64,000 nt of DNA from Beverwykella pulmonaria (taxonomy: Eukaryota > Ascomycota > Dothideomycetes > Pleosporales > Melanommataceae): positions 62,001 to 126,000 of the forward strand of contig BCHH01000001.1 in assembly GCA_001599595.1 (NCBI GenBank), written 5' to 3'. The translations under genes were made by a program, and so were the position numbers. The notes beneath the pieces are model-generated. The model saw only the letters and a list, made by a program, of their open reading frames with translations, was not told where the DNA came from and made no database searches. Below are positions 45,589 to 56,584 of the stretch, piece by piece; positions within the stretch are counted from its first letter, which is position 1; each line of letters starts with the position of its first letter.

Positions 45589-45933
45589 TTATCGCCTTCG
45601 AAGGTAACTCGCTCTCACAGGACGCAATCCATAATCAACCCATAAGTGCAACCCAAAGCTAGAAGCTAAGCCGGAACCCACACCTCCACAGCACACCACG
45701 AAAATGCCCAAGAGAAAGCGGGCTTCTAGACTAAAATGATCGGAGAAGAGCGAGTGGCCTAGAAGAAAGCTTGCTGCAGTGATAGCTACTTCAGACAACG
45801 AGCGAGAACCTAATTTGGGGGGGGACAAATCAAAGTCAAGTCCAAAGAAGAACAAAATTAAAGGTCCGCTCATAAACAGAGACAAAGCAAAGGACCAGCC
45901 AACAAAGACCATCGCGTTGATGATGAGGTCCAT
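45589..45933 (-). CDS. Possible small membrane protein
   Basis: Uninterrupted 114-aa frame with an ATG start. It has three hydrophobic segments: about 8-30 (FVGWSFALSLFMSGPLILFF), 48-60 and 72-95 (FLLGIFVVCCGGVGSGLASS), and ends in a basic RRR tail. No family is recognised. Length, a true ATG and spaced helices suggest a gene, but no homologue, intron or neighbour supports it, and hydrophobic frames also arise by chance in AT/T-rich DNA. Confidence 0.3.
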   Translation of the reverse strand: MDLIINAMVFVGWSFALSLFMSGPLILFFFGLDFDLSPPKLGSRSLSEVAITAASFLLGHSLFSDHFSLEARFLLGIFVVCCGGVGSGLASSFGLHLWVDYGLRPVRASYLRRR

Positions 45934-46539
45934 ATCAAAATGGAGGATACAGAATGAAGAGGGAAATGGGACGTTGTGCGCGTTGTATTGTGCGCCTTAG
46001 CATCTCCTTTCTGTGTCTAACTTTCATCTCAAAGAACAGGAACGGGATAAACAGAAGCAACGAGGGCGAAGGCAAGGACGAAGACGAAGAAAGAGACGAT
46101 TTCTTGACATAAAGAGCGTCATGAAACGTTCACATTCAGTAACTTCTTCTATGTCCTAAACATACTGCCGCGTTTATTCAGCAGAATCATCAAATCCTCT
46201 TACTTTTCCGGGCCTGGTCTCTGCTCAACGTTATTTGTTTTGGACTGATATTAATGTTGATGCATTGGGAAACAGTGAGGTATTTCTGGTCGAGGGCTGA
46301 AAGATTCAACAGATTCCCGGCATGCTGCTTTCATACAATTCAGCATGTAACATACACATATGAGAGGATCTGACGAGACAGTTGTTCGAGGTGGATATTC
46401 ATCAGATTCATCTCATCATTCAGATCCCAGGCTACCTGCTTTTAGGTGGAACACTTCCATATCTGCATGCCGGAATCTTGCCGTTAATCCCGATGAGATA
46501 CCAAAAGATAGAGTTCCCCAAATCCGTCGCATCAGTCGT
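45934..46539. other. Intergenic, no gene seen
   Basis: 606 bp, 3' flank of OLA1. Only short chance frames. Confidence 0.5.
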
Positions 46540-48018
46540 CTATGACTTCGCGGCGCCAGCCTTGATGAGCACAATATCGCCATCCTGGACGACGTAATCC
46601 TTGCCCTTGGTGAGCACCTTGCCCTTTGCCTTGACTGATGCCTCGTCGCCCTCCTCCTTGAGCACGGAGAAGTTGTACACAATAATTTGAATGAAGGTCT
46701 TTTCGAAATCACCATGAATCACACCGGCAGCCTGGGGCGCTTTGGTTCCATTCCGTATTGTCCACTGCCTGACCTCGTCTGTGCCGGTTGTGAAAAAGCT
46801 GCCGAGGTTCAGCGCCTTACGCATGGTAACAATGACCTTGGGCAGTGCTGATTTGGTACTGAGGTTCTTGCATTCTTCGGCAACCTCCGCTTCGGTCATG
46901 GCCGCAAGGCGTTCTTCGAAGCACACAGAGATGGGGATAATAGGATCGCCCTCAGCGTGTTCCTTGATCCATGCGGCAATCTTGGGAAGGTGCTTGTTCT
47001 TCTGGCGGATATAGTCTTTCTCGCTGAGATTGACAAGATAGACGACAGGCTTGGCGGTGAGGAGGAAGAGAGGGTTGATGACTTCGACCTTGACAACAGT
47101 CAGTGCGTGATTTCAGCTCGGATCGAGTGGAAATAGTGGGTTCAATATGCTAATCAGACATGGACTTCTTTTCATGTGACCTCTGCGTTAAAGAGGTTGT
47201 CAAAGAGCTGGGATTATAGAGCAATCGCTCTTTGTCATCCTTTTGGCGGCTGGGAGATAAAAAATATAAACGTACCTCCTTGGGGCCCCAGTTGCCTTTC
47301 CGGACATCCTTGCCGTCCTTGAGCATCTGGAGAATCTTCTCCACTGTGGCCTGCTCTTCCTTGAGCTTCTTCATTTCCAAGCTCTGGCCGCCTCTCCGGG
47401 TTTCCTTGACCAGTGCAGCGAGCGCCTTCTCGACGAATTCCGTGTCCTTGATGCGCAGCTCTTCCGCAATAATTTCCAAGTCACGGATCGGGTCGACATC
47501 GCCCTCGACGTGGATGATCTCGGCATCGTCGAAGCATCGAACGACTTGGAAGACGGCATCGACGGCGCGAATGTGCGACAGGAAGGCGTTTCCGAGGCCG
47601 GCACCGGTCGAGGCACCTCGCGTAAGACCGGCAATATCGTAGACAGTCAAATTGGCGGGGACGACCGACTTGGGCTTGTAGTGGTCGACAAGCCAGTCGA
47701 ACCGCTCATCGGGGACAATGACGCGGGCTTCTTCTGGGTCGATGGTGGCATAAGGAAAGTTCTGAAAAAATTCAGCGGATGCCACTGCGCAGTCTCTGCA
47801 GACGACTCACGGCAGGGTTGCCGAGATGGCATTTTGTGATTGCCTGGAACAGTGTCGATTTACCGACATTGGCAAGCCCGACCTGGGGGTTACTGTTAAC
47901 GTGAGAACGCGACAATGGACGGGCGCGCTGGGGAGCCACTCACGATGCCGCTCTTCAAGCTGTTGCCCGGTCTGCCGAGAAGAAGCTTCTCCTCCTTCAC
48001 GGCTTTCTTGGGAGGCAT
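46540..48018 (-). CDS. OLA1: Obg-like ATPase 1 (YchF/OLA1)
   Basis: TRAFAC-class P-loop protein of the YchF family, a ribosome- and proteasome-associated ATPase linked to stress and translation control. Exons 48018-47944, 47882-47811, 47761-47276 and 47088-46540 give 393 aa, the family norm. P-loop GLANVGKST lies at 27-35 and spans exon 2. The G3-like DIAGLTRGA follows. The usual NKxD is replaced by NLSEKD, the known change that makes YchF proteins prefer ATP over GTP. The C-terminal TGS domain ends with GKDYVVQDGDIVLIKAG. The third intron is long (187 nt). It is divergent from the DeSI gene. Confidence 0.95.
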
Positions 48019-48602
48019 CTTCCTGCCCTTTGCGTAGGCGCGGACGGTTGTAACGGAGAAGCGAAGAGCCGGCGAGAATGAAGAGCGGAATGGAGAAGCG
48101 CACTCGACAGCAGTCCTTGCTGCTGGCGGCTGAAAAATGGGTATCCAAGAGAAAGAAGAGAAGGAAAGGCAAAAGGGCTTGGTGGGGTGCGTGGCGGAGG
48201 AGGGGAAGGCGGAGAGAAGATGACTGCAGAGTCACTCTCTCCTCTGTGTGGGTGGGTGTTGCCTTGGGCGGCTCAAGGCAAGTGGGCGGCAGGGCCTGCC
48301 TTCGGTTGGTTTTGCCCGCTCGAATTTTTAAGCTCCCCATCTAGCGCGGCACGTGACAATGACGCCCGCGAGCATCGTTCGGCGCTTGTTGAGCGCGGCC
48401 TCTTCGAGCTCCCACTTCGCTGCCATGCCTCTATTCCCCGCCCTTCCCATTTCTTCTCCTCTACGCATTTGCCAAAGCGCAGGCCGCGTTCTTTAAACCC
48501 CCGTTATCATCTGCATCTTCAGCTGCCGCGTTGAACCTGGAACCTCGCCCACATCCAGAGGCGCAAACACTTCTTCAAGCTAGAGCTCGTATTTCACGCG
48601 AT
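48019..48602. promoter_or_regulatory. Divergent promoter OLA1/DeSI
   Basis: 584 bp between divergent start codons. Purine-rich on the left (OLA1 leader) and pyrimidine-rich on the right. No gene seen. Confidence 0.4.
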
Positions 48603-49514
48603 ATGGCGTCGCCAGTCCGCCCCACACCTTCTCGAAAGAGCTCGGGCAACCACCGATCCACCTTGTCGCTACAGAGGACCGAGATCAAGGTGCATGTGTA
48701 CGATCTGCTGCCGCCTGGCAAAGTGTCAACGGTGCTGTGGGCAATTGGCAGCTCTCTCCTCCATTCTGGAGTCGTGATCAACGATAAGGAATACGCATAC
48801 GGAGGGCATGATCAGCCCGGGTTAAGCGGCGTATACTGGACAAAGTGCGTTCAAGGCTGAGGAAAACAGCAGTTGCTCATTACTGACGAACACAGACCCG
48901 GCCAGGAACCGCCCGGAGGCACCTTCAGACTAGCCATTGTCCACGGGTTCTCGTTCCGCCCAGAGGAAGAACTCAAGGCTATATTACAAGAAGTAAGCGT
49001 CACCTGCGTGTTTGATCAAATGGAGCTGACCTGCTAGGCCTCTGAGCAGTTCCAAGGAACCTCGTACAACCTCCTCACCAAAAACTGCAACCACTTCACG
49101 TCCTACCTCTGCGAGAAACTCACAAGCCGCCCTGCGCCCAACTGGCTCAATCGCGCCGCTAGCATAGGCGTAGCACTACCGTGCGTCGTACCACGGGAAT
49201 GGATAGCGCCACCGGATCATGACACAGCGGATGGAGAGCTCCTTGACGAGGACTTTGAAGACGAAAGATCGTCTATGCTGCGAAGCGATCAGAGACAGCG
49301 ACATCGCGCCTCTCAAGATGAGACGCAAAGCTGGGACAACGAGATGGATAGGGTAGCTAGCAGTAGTGCCGGAGGTGAGCAGGGAGGCTCAAGAGGGCAT
49401 CCTCGATATTCGGCCAGCAATCATGCGCCCCGGCTGGCTGCGAAACTCAAAGATACGGGTGGTCGGGAGGTGCCTCCATCAGAGAGAGCTCCATTGCCTG
49501 GGCGAATAACATGA
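48603..49514 (+). CDS. PPPDE (DeSI-type) deSUMO/deubiquitin isopeptidase
   Basis: Papain-like cysteine isopeptidase of the permuted PPPDE family, which removes SUMO or ubiquitin. Exons 48603-48844, 48896-48992 and 49038-49514 give 271 aa. The fold begins IKVHVYDLLPPGK. The probable catalytic His54 is in SLLHSGVVIN, then EYAYGGHD, and nucleophile Cys130 is in LLTKNCNHFTSYL. These give the family's His/Cys dyad in the usual order. The C-terminal 110 residues are acidic then disordered. The assignment of His54 follows alignment to DeSI-1 by eye. It shares the window with UBA2, but 39 kb apart, so no link is implied. Confidence 0.88.
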
Positions 49515-49664
49515 CTCTTGTCTGATGCAGCTGTGCGATGAGAGTGAACCTTTCGATTTGTACAATGCCATTTTCCACTTCGTCCCAAATCTAGCCTCGG
49601 CCGGTACGCCCATGATGCCGTATATTATACAAATGATGTATGCCTCCCCACTCCAACACGCCAC

Positions 49665-50318
49665 CTAGCCTAGTCTCCTCGGCTTCTTGCTTCTTGTTCC
49701 CCCGAATTTCAGTCGAGTCGAGTCGGACAGCTTGACAATCAATGGCCGAATCTTCTTTCCCTCGCTCCCCAAAATGGCCTTCGTGACAGCTTCCCGCCCC
49801 GGTCCAAATCCACGATATATGAGCTCGAGCTTGCCTATCTGCGGCAGCAATCCCTTGTCTTGTATCCGGCTCATGACAAAGGCTGCGAGCTGGTAGGCGG
49901 CATCGTACGTCCCCCGCCCCGCCTTTTTGAACCCAATGTTCCCGCAAGACACCGATATCAGGGCATCGCGGTTCGGCTTGGTGAGGGTGATGTGTGTGTT
50001 GTGCTTGTGGGCGTAGATGTGGAGATGGTGCCGCTCTTCCTCCTCCCATTCCTGTTTGGCCATGTTCTTCACCTCCGGGAATTCGCCGGCAGCTGGTACC
50101 ATAGATGCAAAGGTATCCGCTCTTCTATGGAATTGGCTATCGACGGCACCGAGCAGACTGTCCATTTCATTGACGCGGCTCTCTTTGGCGAAGGCGCGGC
50201 TCGCGTTGGAAAAGGGTCGGCGCGGGGTGAACGGCTGGGCGGAGAGCGAGGAGCGACATGACGCGCAGATGGAGGACTGGAGGGTGCGGTAGACGCGCAA
50301 TGCGGTGCTGTGGGCCAT
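49665..50318 (-). CDS. MRPS18: Mitochondrial ribosomal protein uS11m
   Basis: Small-subunit mitoribosomal protein of the uS11 family (yeast Mrps18). Single exon, 217 aa from the ATG at 50318. An arginine- and serine-rich N-terminus with few acids (about 1-45) suits a mitochondrial targeting sequence. The uS11 core runs HIYAHKHNTHITLTKPN (about 100-116), SCGNIGFKKAGRGTYDAAYQ, LIYRGFGPGREAV and the terminal basic loop GGTRSKKPRRLG. The frame continues upstream of 50318, but only with sequence unlike the family. It is head to head with TIM44. Confidence 0.92.
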   Translation of the reverse strand: MAHSTALRVYRTLQSSICASCRSSLSAQPFTPRRPFSNASRAFAKESRVNEMDSLLGAVDSQFHRRADTFASMVPAAGEFPEVKNMAKQEWEEEERHHLHIYAHKHNTHITLTKPNRDALISVSCGNIGFKKAGRGTYDAAYQLAAFVMSRIQDKGLLPQIGKLELIYRGFGPGREAVTKAILGSEGKKIRPLIVKLSDSTRLKFGGTRSKKPRRLG

Positions 50319-50585
50319 GTCTGGCAGCGTCAACGGCGGCGCGCCAATTGGGGGAGAATGAGGAGGGAGTTGACCGTGGTGGTTGACCTTGGCGTGGAAT
50401 TGCAGCCGAACCCTGCAGGCGAGCAAAAAGTGAGCGCGTGCCAAGGCCGTTCCCATGAAAATCAATGGATAGCCGCCTCTGCTCACAATTTCTCGCCCCA
50501 TCCACCGACCCGCACTTCTTCATCCTCGGGGCGTGCCAGTACTCAGTGCTTTGCCCATTCTACCTGTTCTGCCACATTGCATAGC
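50319..50585. promoter_or_regulatory. Shared promoter uS11m/TIM44
   Basis: 267 bp between divergent start codons of two nuclear genes for mitochondrial proteins, which may give joint control. Inferred from layout. Confidence 0.5.
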
Positions 50586-52366
50586 ATGAGACCGCCTTCC
50601 GCTAGCACTTTTACTGCCCGGGCACGATGGGGTAGTAACTATCCATTGGCCGCCACATCCTCCAGCATCCACGGCCGCGCCGCTGCATATAGACGGATAT
50701 CTACAACGCCTTTCGTATCGCGGTCACCAGCGACACAGCAGAGATTGATTCCTGCCCGAAATATCCAGTCCCCTTCTTTCCTGTTCCTGCGGAGCGACTT
50801 CCTGCCAAAGGATGTGCTGTTTCGCACCACCGTCTACGCTCGTCAGTTCCACTCCCGACCTTCCCTGTCCCAACAGGCGCAGAAGAAAGCCCATGGCGAT
50901 GTAGAAGAGAAGGAATCAGGCCCCGAATTCAGCACCAAGCAGTCTGCGTCCGCCGAGGGCGCCACCGAAGAGAAGCCGGCAGACGAGTCGGCCAAGGGAG
51001 AAGAGGCCGGGGAAAAGAAGGCTGGTGAAGAAGAAGCAGGGGAGAAAAAGGAGGGAGAGAAGGAGGGAGAGAAGGAGGGAGAGAAGGAGGGAGAGAAGGA
51101 GGGAGAGAAGGAGGGAGAGAAGGAAGCCCCTCCACCACCGCCACCCCACGGCGATAAATCGCCCTGGCAGGTGTTTACCGATACGCTGAAGTCTGAGTTC
51201 CAGGCTTCCAAGGAGTGGAACGAGTCCACCAAGCAATTGTCGGCTGGCGTGAACGACTTCTCTCAGAATCCCCACGTCCAGAAAGCCAAGAACACATACA
51301 CCCAGGTGACGGGTGCGGCGACGACCAAGACGGCCGAGGCATTGAAAACAACCGGCAAAGCCATCGGGCAAGGTGCAGCGTGGACCTGGGAAACAACGCC
51401 CGTGAAAGGCGTGCGCAAAGTTGCGACTGCTACCGGCTCAGGACTGGAATATGTGACTCGGCCCGTGCGCCAATCGAAAGCCTTTCAAGCAGTCAAGGAA
51501 ACCGTTGATGATGGCAGCTCCTCGCGATATGGAGGCTGGACGGAGAAAGAAGAACGCAGGCGGAGGAGAGAATTGAGAGAACTCAATGAGCTGCAGAAGA
51601 CCGGTGGGAAGGCCCAGGGACCGATGGAAGAAGATCCTGAGTATGCCCTTTCTCATCGCAAACCAATCGCATATGCTAATCGGTCTGAAGCGCCGGCACC
51701 AATGTAACGCTCCACAAAGACGCTCGCTATAAGGAGATTTGGCGCGAGTTCAAAGAATCTTCGCGCCTCGCCCAAGGCTTCTTCAACATGCAGAGCGTCT
51801 ACAAGGAATCGGAAAACCCTCTGATATCCACAGCACGAGGCATTTCCGATCGCATTACTGGCTTCTTTGCCGAGAACGAGACGGCCATGGTCATCAAGAA
51901 ATTCCGGGAAATGGACCCCAATTTCCAACTGGAACCCTTCTTGACTGAAATGCGGGAATACATACTCCCCGAGGTTCTTGACGCCTATGTGAAGGGTGAC
52001 GTTGAGACCTTGAAACTGTGGCTGAGCGCGGCTCAGTACTCGGTTTACGCGGCCCTGATGCAGCAATACACCACGGCGGGCCTGAAATCCGATGGGCGAA
52101 TTGTGGACATTCGCAATGTTGATATCCTCAATGCACGTCTACTGGAGCCTGGAGAAATTCCAGTCTTCATCATTACTTGCCGCACACAAGAAGTGCACGT
52201 TTACAAGAACGCAAAGACCGGAGACCTTGCGGCCGGCATGGAAGACAAGGTTCAGCAGGTCACATACGCTATTGGTGTGACCAGGATACCAGAGGATGTG
52301 AATAATGCCGAAACAAGAGGGTGGAGGTTGATCGAACTGCAGAAGAGCGCCAGGGACTACTATTGA
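50586..52366 (+). CDS. TIM44: TIM44, mitochondrial import motor subunit (frame broken)
   Basis: Peripheral inner-membrane protein that tethers mtHsp70 to the TIM23 channel. From ATG 50586 the first frame gives 373 codons: a targeting sequence (about 1-80), an acidic (GEKE)n spacer, then the helical Hsp70-binding region (SPWQVFTDTLKSEFQASKEW). It ends at TAA 51705-51707. The family sequence continues without gap in the -1 frame from about 51695: GTNVTLHKDARYKEIWREF, then the conserved C-terminal membrane-binding domain (NPLISTARGISDRITGFFAE, EMREYILPEVLDAYVKGDVE) to a normal stop at 52366. Both halves are well conserved, and no GT-AG intron restores the frame. A base-calling or assembly error is the simplest cause; a real mutation or recoding is possible. 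Confidence 0.88.
51051..51122 (+). repeat. 12-bp in-frame minisatellite in TIM44
   Basis: Six tandem copies of gagggagagaag code EGEK units in the acidic spacer of TIM44. The unit is a multiple of three, so copy-number change would keep the frame. Confidence 0.9.
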
Positions 52367-53108
52367 AGTGGTTCTTTGTTCCTAGTCATTCCACTTCTCC
52401 ATCCTACGGCACTCATCTCAGCATCTTAGATCCTCTCATCCATTTGGGCACGTTCGGTTCTCCGGCATCTTCTGGCGTTTAAAAAGTTCAACATACTTCT
52501 TCCTCTTTACTCATGTCTTATTAACATTCCCCTGTTTGGGGTCATTCTCTTCGCATTTTAGAGCTCACGAAGGAAGGGAAGTTGGGAGTCGGAAGGGGAT
52601 AAATGCTGGGACAGGCGTTTGATACGATATGATACACCTCCCCACTCACGCATGTATAGTATAGGGACTGGTGGCAAAGGGTCTTGGGTGGATAAGCATC
52701 CAGAATGATGCCGTATGTATATGTTGTATTTGGGAAAGATTGGAGAGACGAGAATGGATACAAATGCATCTGTGTGTTCGACTACCGCACATGCAGTGAT
52801 GTTAAATCACCAAATTTCTCTCACACCGATAATTCCCTCCCCCTTGCCCCTATTCAACCCTCATTGATTAGTTTTCCCTTCGGCCGAGCAGAGCAAAACT
52901 CAAACTCCCACTTACTTGGCCTTCATATCAACCACCCAAAATTCCCATCGGGAAGCACCTTTGTACCTCGGCATCTCGCACCCCCGATAGCGCGGCCCGA
53001 GCGCGCCATTCCCAAATCTCGCCTTCACCGCAACCTCAGTGCTCACCGACAGCGCCCTGCACCCATAATTTGTTCCTAGCGTCCCAATTCGCTCCTTAGC
53101 ATCCGGCC
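52367..53108. other. Intergenic, no gene seen
   Basis: 742 bp of TIM44 3' flank and promoter of the thioesterase gene. Pyrimidine-rich leader at about 52840-53000. No gene seen. Confidence 0.5.
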
Positions 53109-54126
53109 ATGTATCCAGTCGCAAGGTCGGCCTATTTCAGAAGTGTGGGACTCCTGGGACCGGCAGCGCGGGTGAAGATTTCACCGCTCCCAGGCTGGAG
53201 GGTACAAGAGGCGGGCGTTGTCCTGCATAAGAGCGCAAGGTGGCGATATACGGAATCTGTTTCTAGGTTTCCTGCGAAAAATAGTAGCGTGCCTCCGAAA
53301 GGTAAGTCGGGTTGGCTTTGCCGATGTTGTCTTTAGTAATGACGCAAGCAACTAATACATCACAGCGATACCTCTCCCTACAGGCTTCCCAAAATCAGGA
53401 CGAAACCGTTTCTACCGCGGCACCCACGTCGTCTTCCTCACCGTCGTCGCCTTCACACTCGGCTTCACCATGGCCGCAATGCCAGCCCTCTCCTCGGCAA
53501 AAGCGTTCATGTACCCGCCCACCGACGAGGAAACACTCACATCGCAACATTACACGCCTCCCACCCCCGAAGTCGCAGAGATAGAACGGCAAATATTCTC
53601 TCACCCGCTGACGAGGAAATTATTACAAGACGAGAACTACATCGCGTCGAGACCACATCTCAAGATCCCCGAGCAGCTGCGCGCGCACAACCTGACGGGC
53701 GGAACACTCCTAGGCCCAGATAAAATTGCCGTCCCGCCGCTACAGTTCACGACAACCGACGGCTCGACCTTCGTCTCATTACAATACCTCGGCCCCGCGC
53801 TCTGCGGACACCCAGGTATTGTTCATGGCGGCCTTCTCGCCACACTCCTCGACGAGGGCCTCGCGCGCTGCTGTTTCCCCGCTCTCCCGAATAAAGTCGC
53901 CGTGACGGCAAGCTTGAAGGTTGACTACAAGAAGCCTGCCATGGCGGGCCAAATAGTTGTGTTGAAAGCGGAGACGACAAGGGTTGAGGGCAGGAAAGCA
54001 TGGGTTACGGGAAGGCTAATGACGTTGGCGGAGGGCGAGGATGGAGAGGGCGTGGTGTTGACGGAGGGGGAGGCGCTGTTTATTGAGCCTAGGGGCGCGG
54101 CGACCATGAAGAGGGTTGTTAATTAG
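53109..54126 (+). CDS. Membrane-anchored hot-dog (4HBT-like) thioesterase
   Basis: Exons 53109-53301 and 53384-54126 give 311 aa. The N-terminal 65 residues are basic with few acids (MYPVARSAYFRSVGLLG), consistent with mitochondrial targeting. A transmembrane helix follows (VVFLTVVAFTLGFTMAAM, about 77-94). The hot-dog domain has the acyl-CoA thioesterase signature GHPGIVHGGLLATLLDEGLA (about 202-221), then VTASLKVDYKKPAMAGQ. This resembles ascomycete thioesterase-superfamily proteins of the mitochondrial inner membrane (Fmp10-like). It probably hydrolyses acyl-CoA; chain-length preference is unknown. The intron rejoins the frame exactly (g|gc). Confidence 0.82.
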
Positions 54127-55906
54127 GATGGTAGGAGGGGGTGCTGGAGGGGATAGGAATGAAGGTGGTTTGAGCATTTTAGCGGGCGTTTTAGAGGTAT
54201 AGAGGATTGGTCAGATTCAATCTTGGATTGGAATAAATACGCAAGACCATAGATAGTGTACTAAACACACGTATCAACAAACATTACTTACAAAGGAGCT
54301 CGTATCTAGTGAGGAGTTATTCCTTAGTTAAGAGCAGTAGTACTACTTCAACCTTAACCAGTAGCCACCACGACGCAGTTGAAAGCTTACATCTAGCAAG
54401 AGCAGGAATACAATAGCCTCGAGCAAGCGAAAAATATATTTTAAACCCTATTATCTTGTCATTGTGAGAACAGCGCAGAATTGACCGTCCTCCTTCGAAG
54501 AACCGAAGCTCCCAGGGTCCCGAGGTCAGTCTCTCACACCAACTCGTGTGAACAGTCCCATTCGCACACCTCAGCTCAACACCAATTTCTCTCGCACGAC
54601 CATCTATTGGGCCGACTTATTTTTGCCACCCACGCACTTAGTGGAGTCATCGTTCCAAATTTCTGTTCCAGCATCCAGATCCCAAGTATGCAGCAAGGCT
54701 ATGCAAACTCAGAACTGTAAATTTGTAAAGTAAAACCTAACCACAGAGCATGTTTCCCCCCTCGGGCGTGATGTGATCTGATGTGATGCGATGCGATCAG
54801 CGAAGGATTGCTCCGGGAGCCTGGTTCTGGCAGACCCAGGGGGGGAGGCGGAGCCACTTCTTGGGTGATCATCTATGTCGGTAAACGGAAGGTTGGTGGG
54901 GGTACAACGACGGGTACTTGGTAATCAAAAACGAAAGGATCGAGACTTGAATATTGCTTGGGATATTCTCTATATTGGTGTTCAGCAAGCAAGGGACAAC
55001 TAATATACTAGGTCGATACCTGTTCGCTCTCTACACCAACGATACTACAGTATTCAGAGCAGTCAGAATATCACATTCGAGAACCACTCTGTGTTCCTCA
55101 TGTACCGACTCCGACTCCGACTCTGAGTTTCAACTACAAACCCTAATCCCACCCTCAAGGCCGCATTCAAGGCCGAAGTATGAGTTCAAAGCCCAGGACT
55201 ACGTTCACGCATTACGTTATAGATTGGATAGAAGTAGGCGTAGGATTGATGGTGTGTTCCTAAAAGTCTCACCTAGTCTTCCCACTACTGAACGGTTTGA
55301 GAACTAGGGCATGTCCGTGGGTAACGTTTGAATAAGCGGCAGGTCTGACATCGACGCGTGCGGCGAAGTTATGAAACGATGTCGCTGCGGATTTTCTAGG
55401 CAAAGTAGCGTGACGTGGTGGAGTGGGTGGGGGCCGAGGGGCGAAGCCCTAAATGCACTGTTCATAAGTTTAGAAATGGAAACAGCAACTAGATGAGTGT
55501 CACAGGAATATAACATAGAGAAAATATGTAGACGGAGACCTAAGATCTGTATATATAGTAATATATTTTATTCAACTGGACCGCTGGGTATCGCAAGCAG
55601 GAGCATAGATGGGTATTCGTGATAAGCTCCGAGCTATGAAAATGACGACAATGCTTGAATGCGCGCTGTGTAAAAAAGAACATGGAAAGAGATAAAAAGG
55701 AAAAAGAAAAGAAAAACAGTCTGCGAGACGCCTACACGGACATGCAAAACCCAAGATCCAAGTGCAGAGAAACGAGAGCGAGAAATGACCAAGAAATTCC
55801 ACCTCATTCAGCATAACGCACGCTCAATTTGTGCCTGTACTCTCAGTGGCATGTCCCAATCTAGTGCCCTGATAATGCTCGTGCAGTCTCATCTCAGCTC
55901 TCTCTC
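54127..55906. other. Gene-poor interval
   Basis: 1.8 kb without a recognisable gene. Small simple repeats occur: gatgt/gatgc units near 54771-54795 and (ctccga)x3 near 55106. No gene seen. Confidence 0.45.
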
Positions 55907-56584
55907 CTAAGGCGATATCGAATGCACGATCTTCGGGATCTGGGGGACTGGTGGCGCCACTGCGGTGTTGATATCATAGTACCTCGCAGAAGTCGCCGTG
56001 CTCATCCTCCTTGTGCTCGCAGGTCTGCTCGGTGCGTCCTGCTCGTACCCTGTTATAGGAATGCCGCTCAGTCCTAAACTCCCTCCAGAAGACGTCGTGC
56101 TGAATCTGCTGCTGCCTCGACTCACACCACTCCCCACGCTCGTCTCCACTGAGTCCATGGGATCATGATCGCGCGAGTCCTCGGCTGGGCTAACGTGGAG
56201 AGGAATCAGAGACGTCGTTTCAACGCTTGCGCGGCGGTCGCTGTCATGTTCGATATAGAGTGAGACACTCGAGTGCCGTTCGTTGCTGAACATGGAGGAC
56301 TTGCGGTCTTGTGAGGGAACCGGAGCGGCATGGGCGAGGAGTCCTTCTTTGGCTGAGTTGGTGCGGAAGGGGTGATATGACGTTGGCCGGTGGGATGGAG
56401 GAAGTTTATTAAGTTCTCGCCGTCGGTGGATGAGGAAAGCTGTGAGTATGACGGCGAAAATGAGAACAAAGGCGCCGAATACTGCGACGCCGACGATCGA
56501 GGCCGTGGTCCACGTCTTTTGGGCGGCGCCGATGGCGGTGGAGGATGGTTGGGCAACACTGGTTTCGGTTGGTGTGGGAGCCAT
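55907..56584 (-). CDS. Single-pass membrane protein, Ser-rich tail
   Basis: Single exon, 225 aa. A short Thr/Ser-rich N-terminus (about 1-28) precedes one transmembrane helix (IVGVAVFGAFVLIFAVILTA, about 30-49) and an RRRELNK stop-transfer. The rest is a Ser/Arg-rich cytosolic tail with many possible phosphorylation sites. This layout recalls Mid2/WSC-like fungal membrane proteins, but there is no signal peptide and almost no outer domain, so it is not a full wall sensor. Function unknown. A TATA-like element lies about 95 bp upstream. Confidence 0.7.
   Translation of the reverse strand: MAPTPTETSVAQPSSTAIGAAQKTWTTASIVGVAVFGAFVLIFAVILTAFLIHRRRELNKLPPSHRPTSYHPFRTNSAKEGLLAHAAPVPSQDRKSSMFSNERHSSVSLYIEHDSDRRASVETTSLIPLHVSPAEDSRDHDPMDSVETSVGSGVSRGSSRFSTTSSGGSLGLSGIPITGYEQDAPSRPASTRRMSTATSARYYDINTAVAPPVPQIPKIVHSISP

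Noticed and set aside
50843..51371. Ser/Pro-rich and Leu-rich minus-strand frames opposite TIM44
   Set aside because: Mirror translations of the GEKE-coding repeat; no independent gene features.
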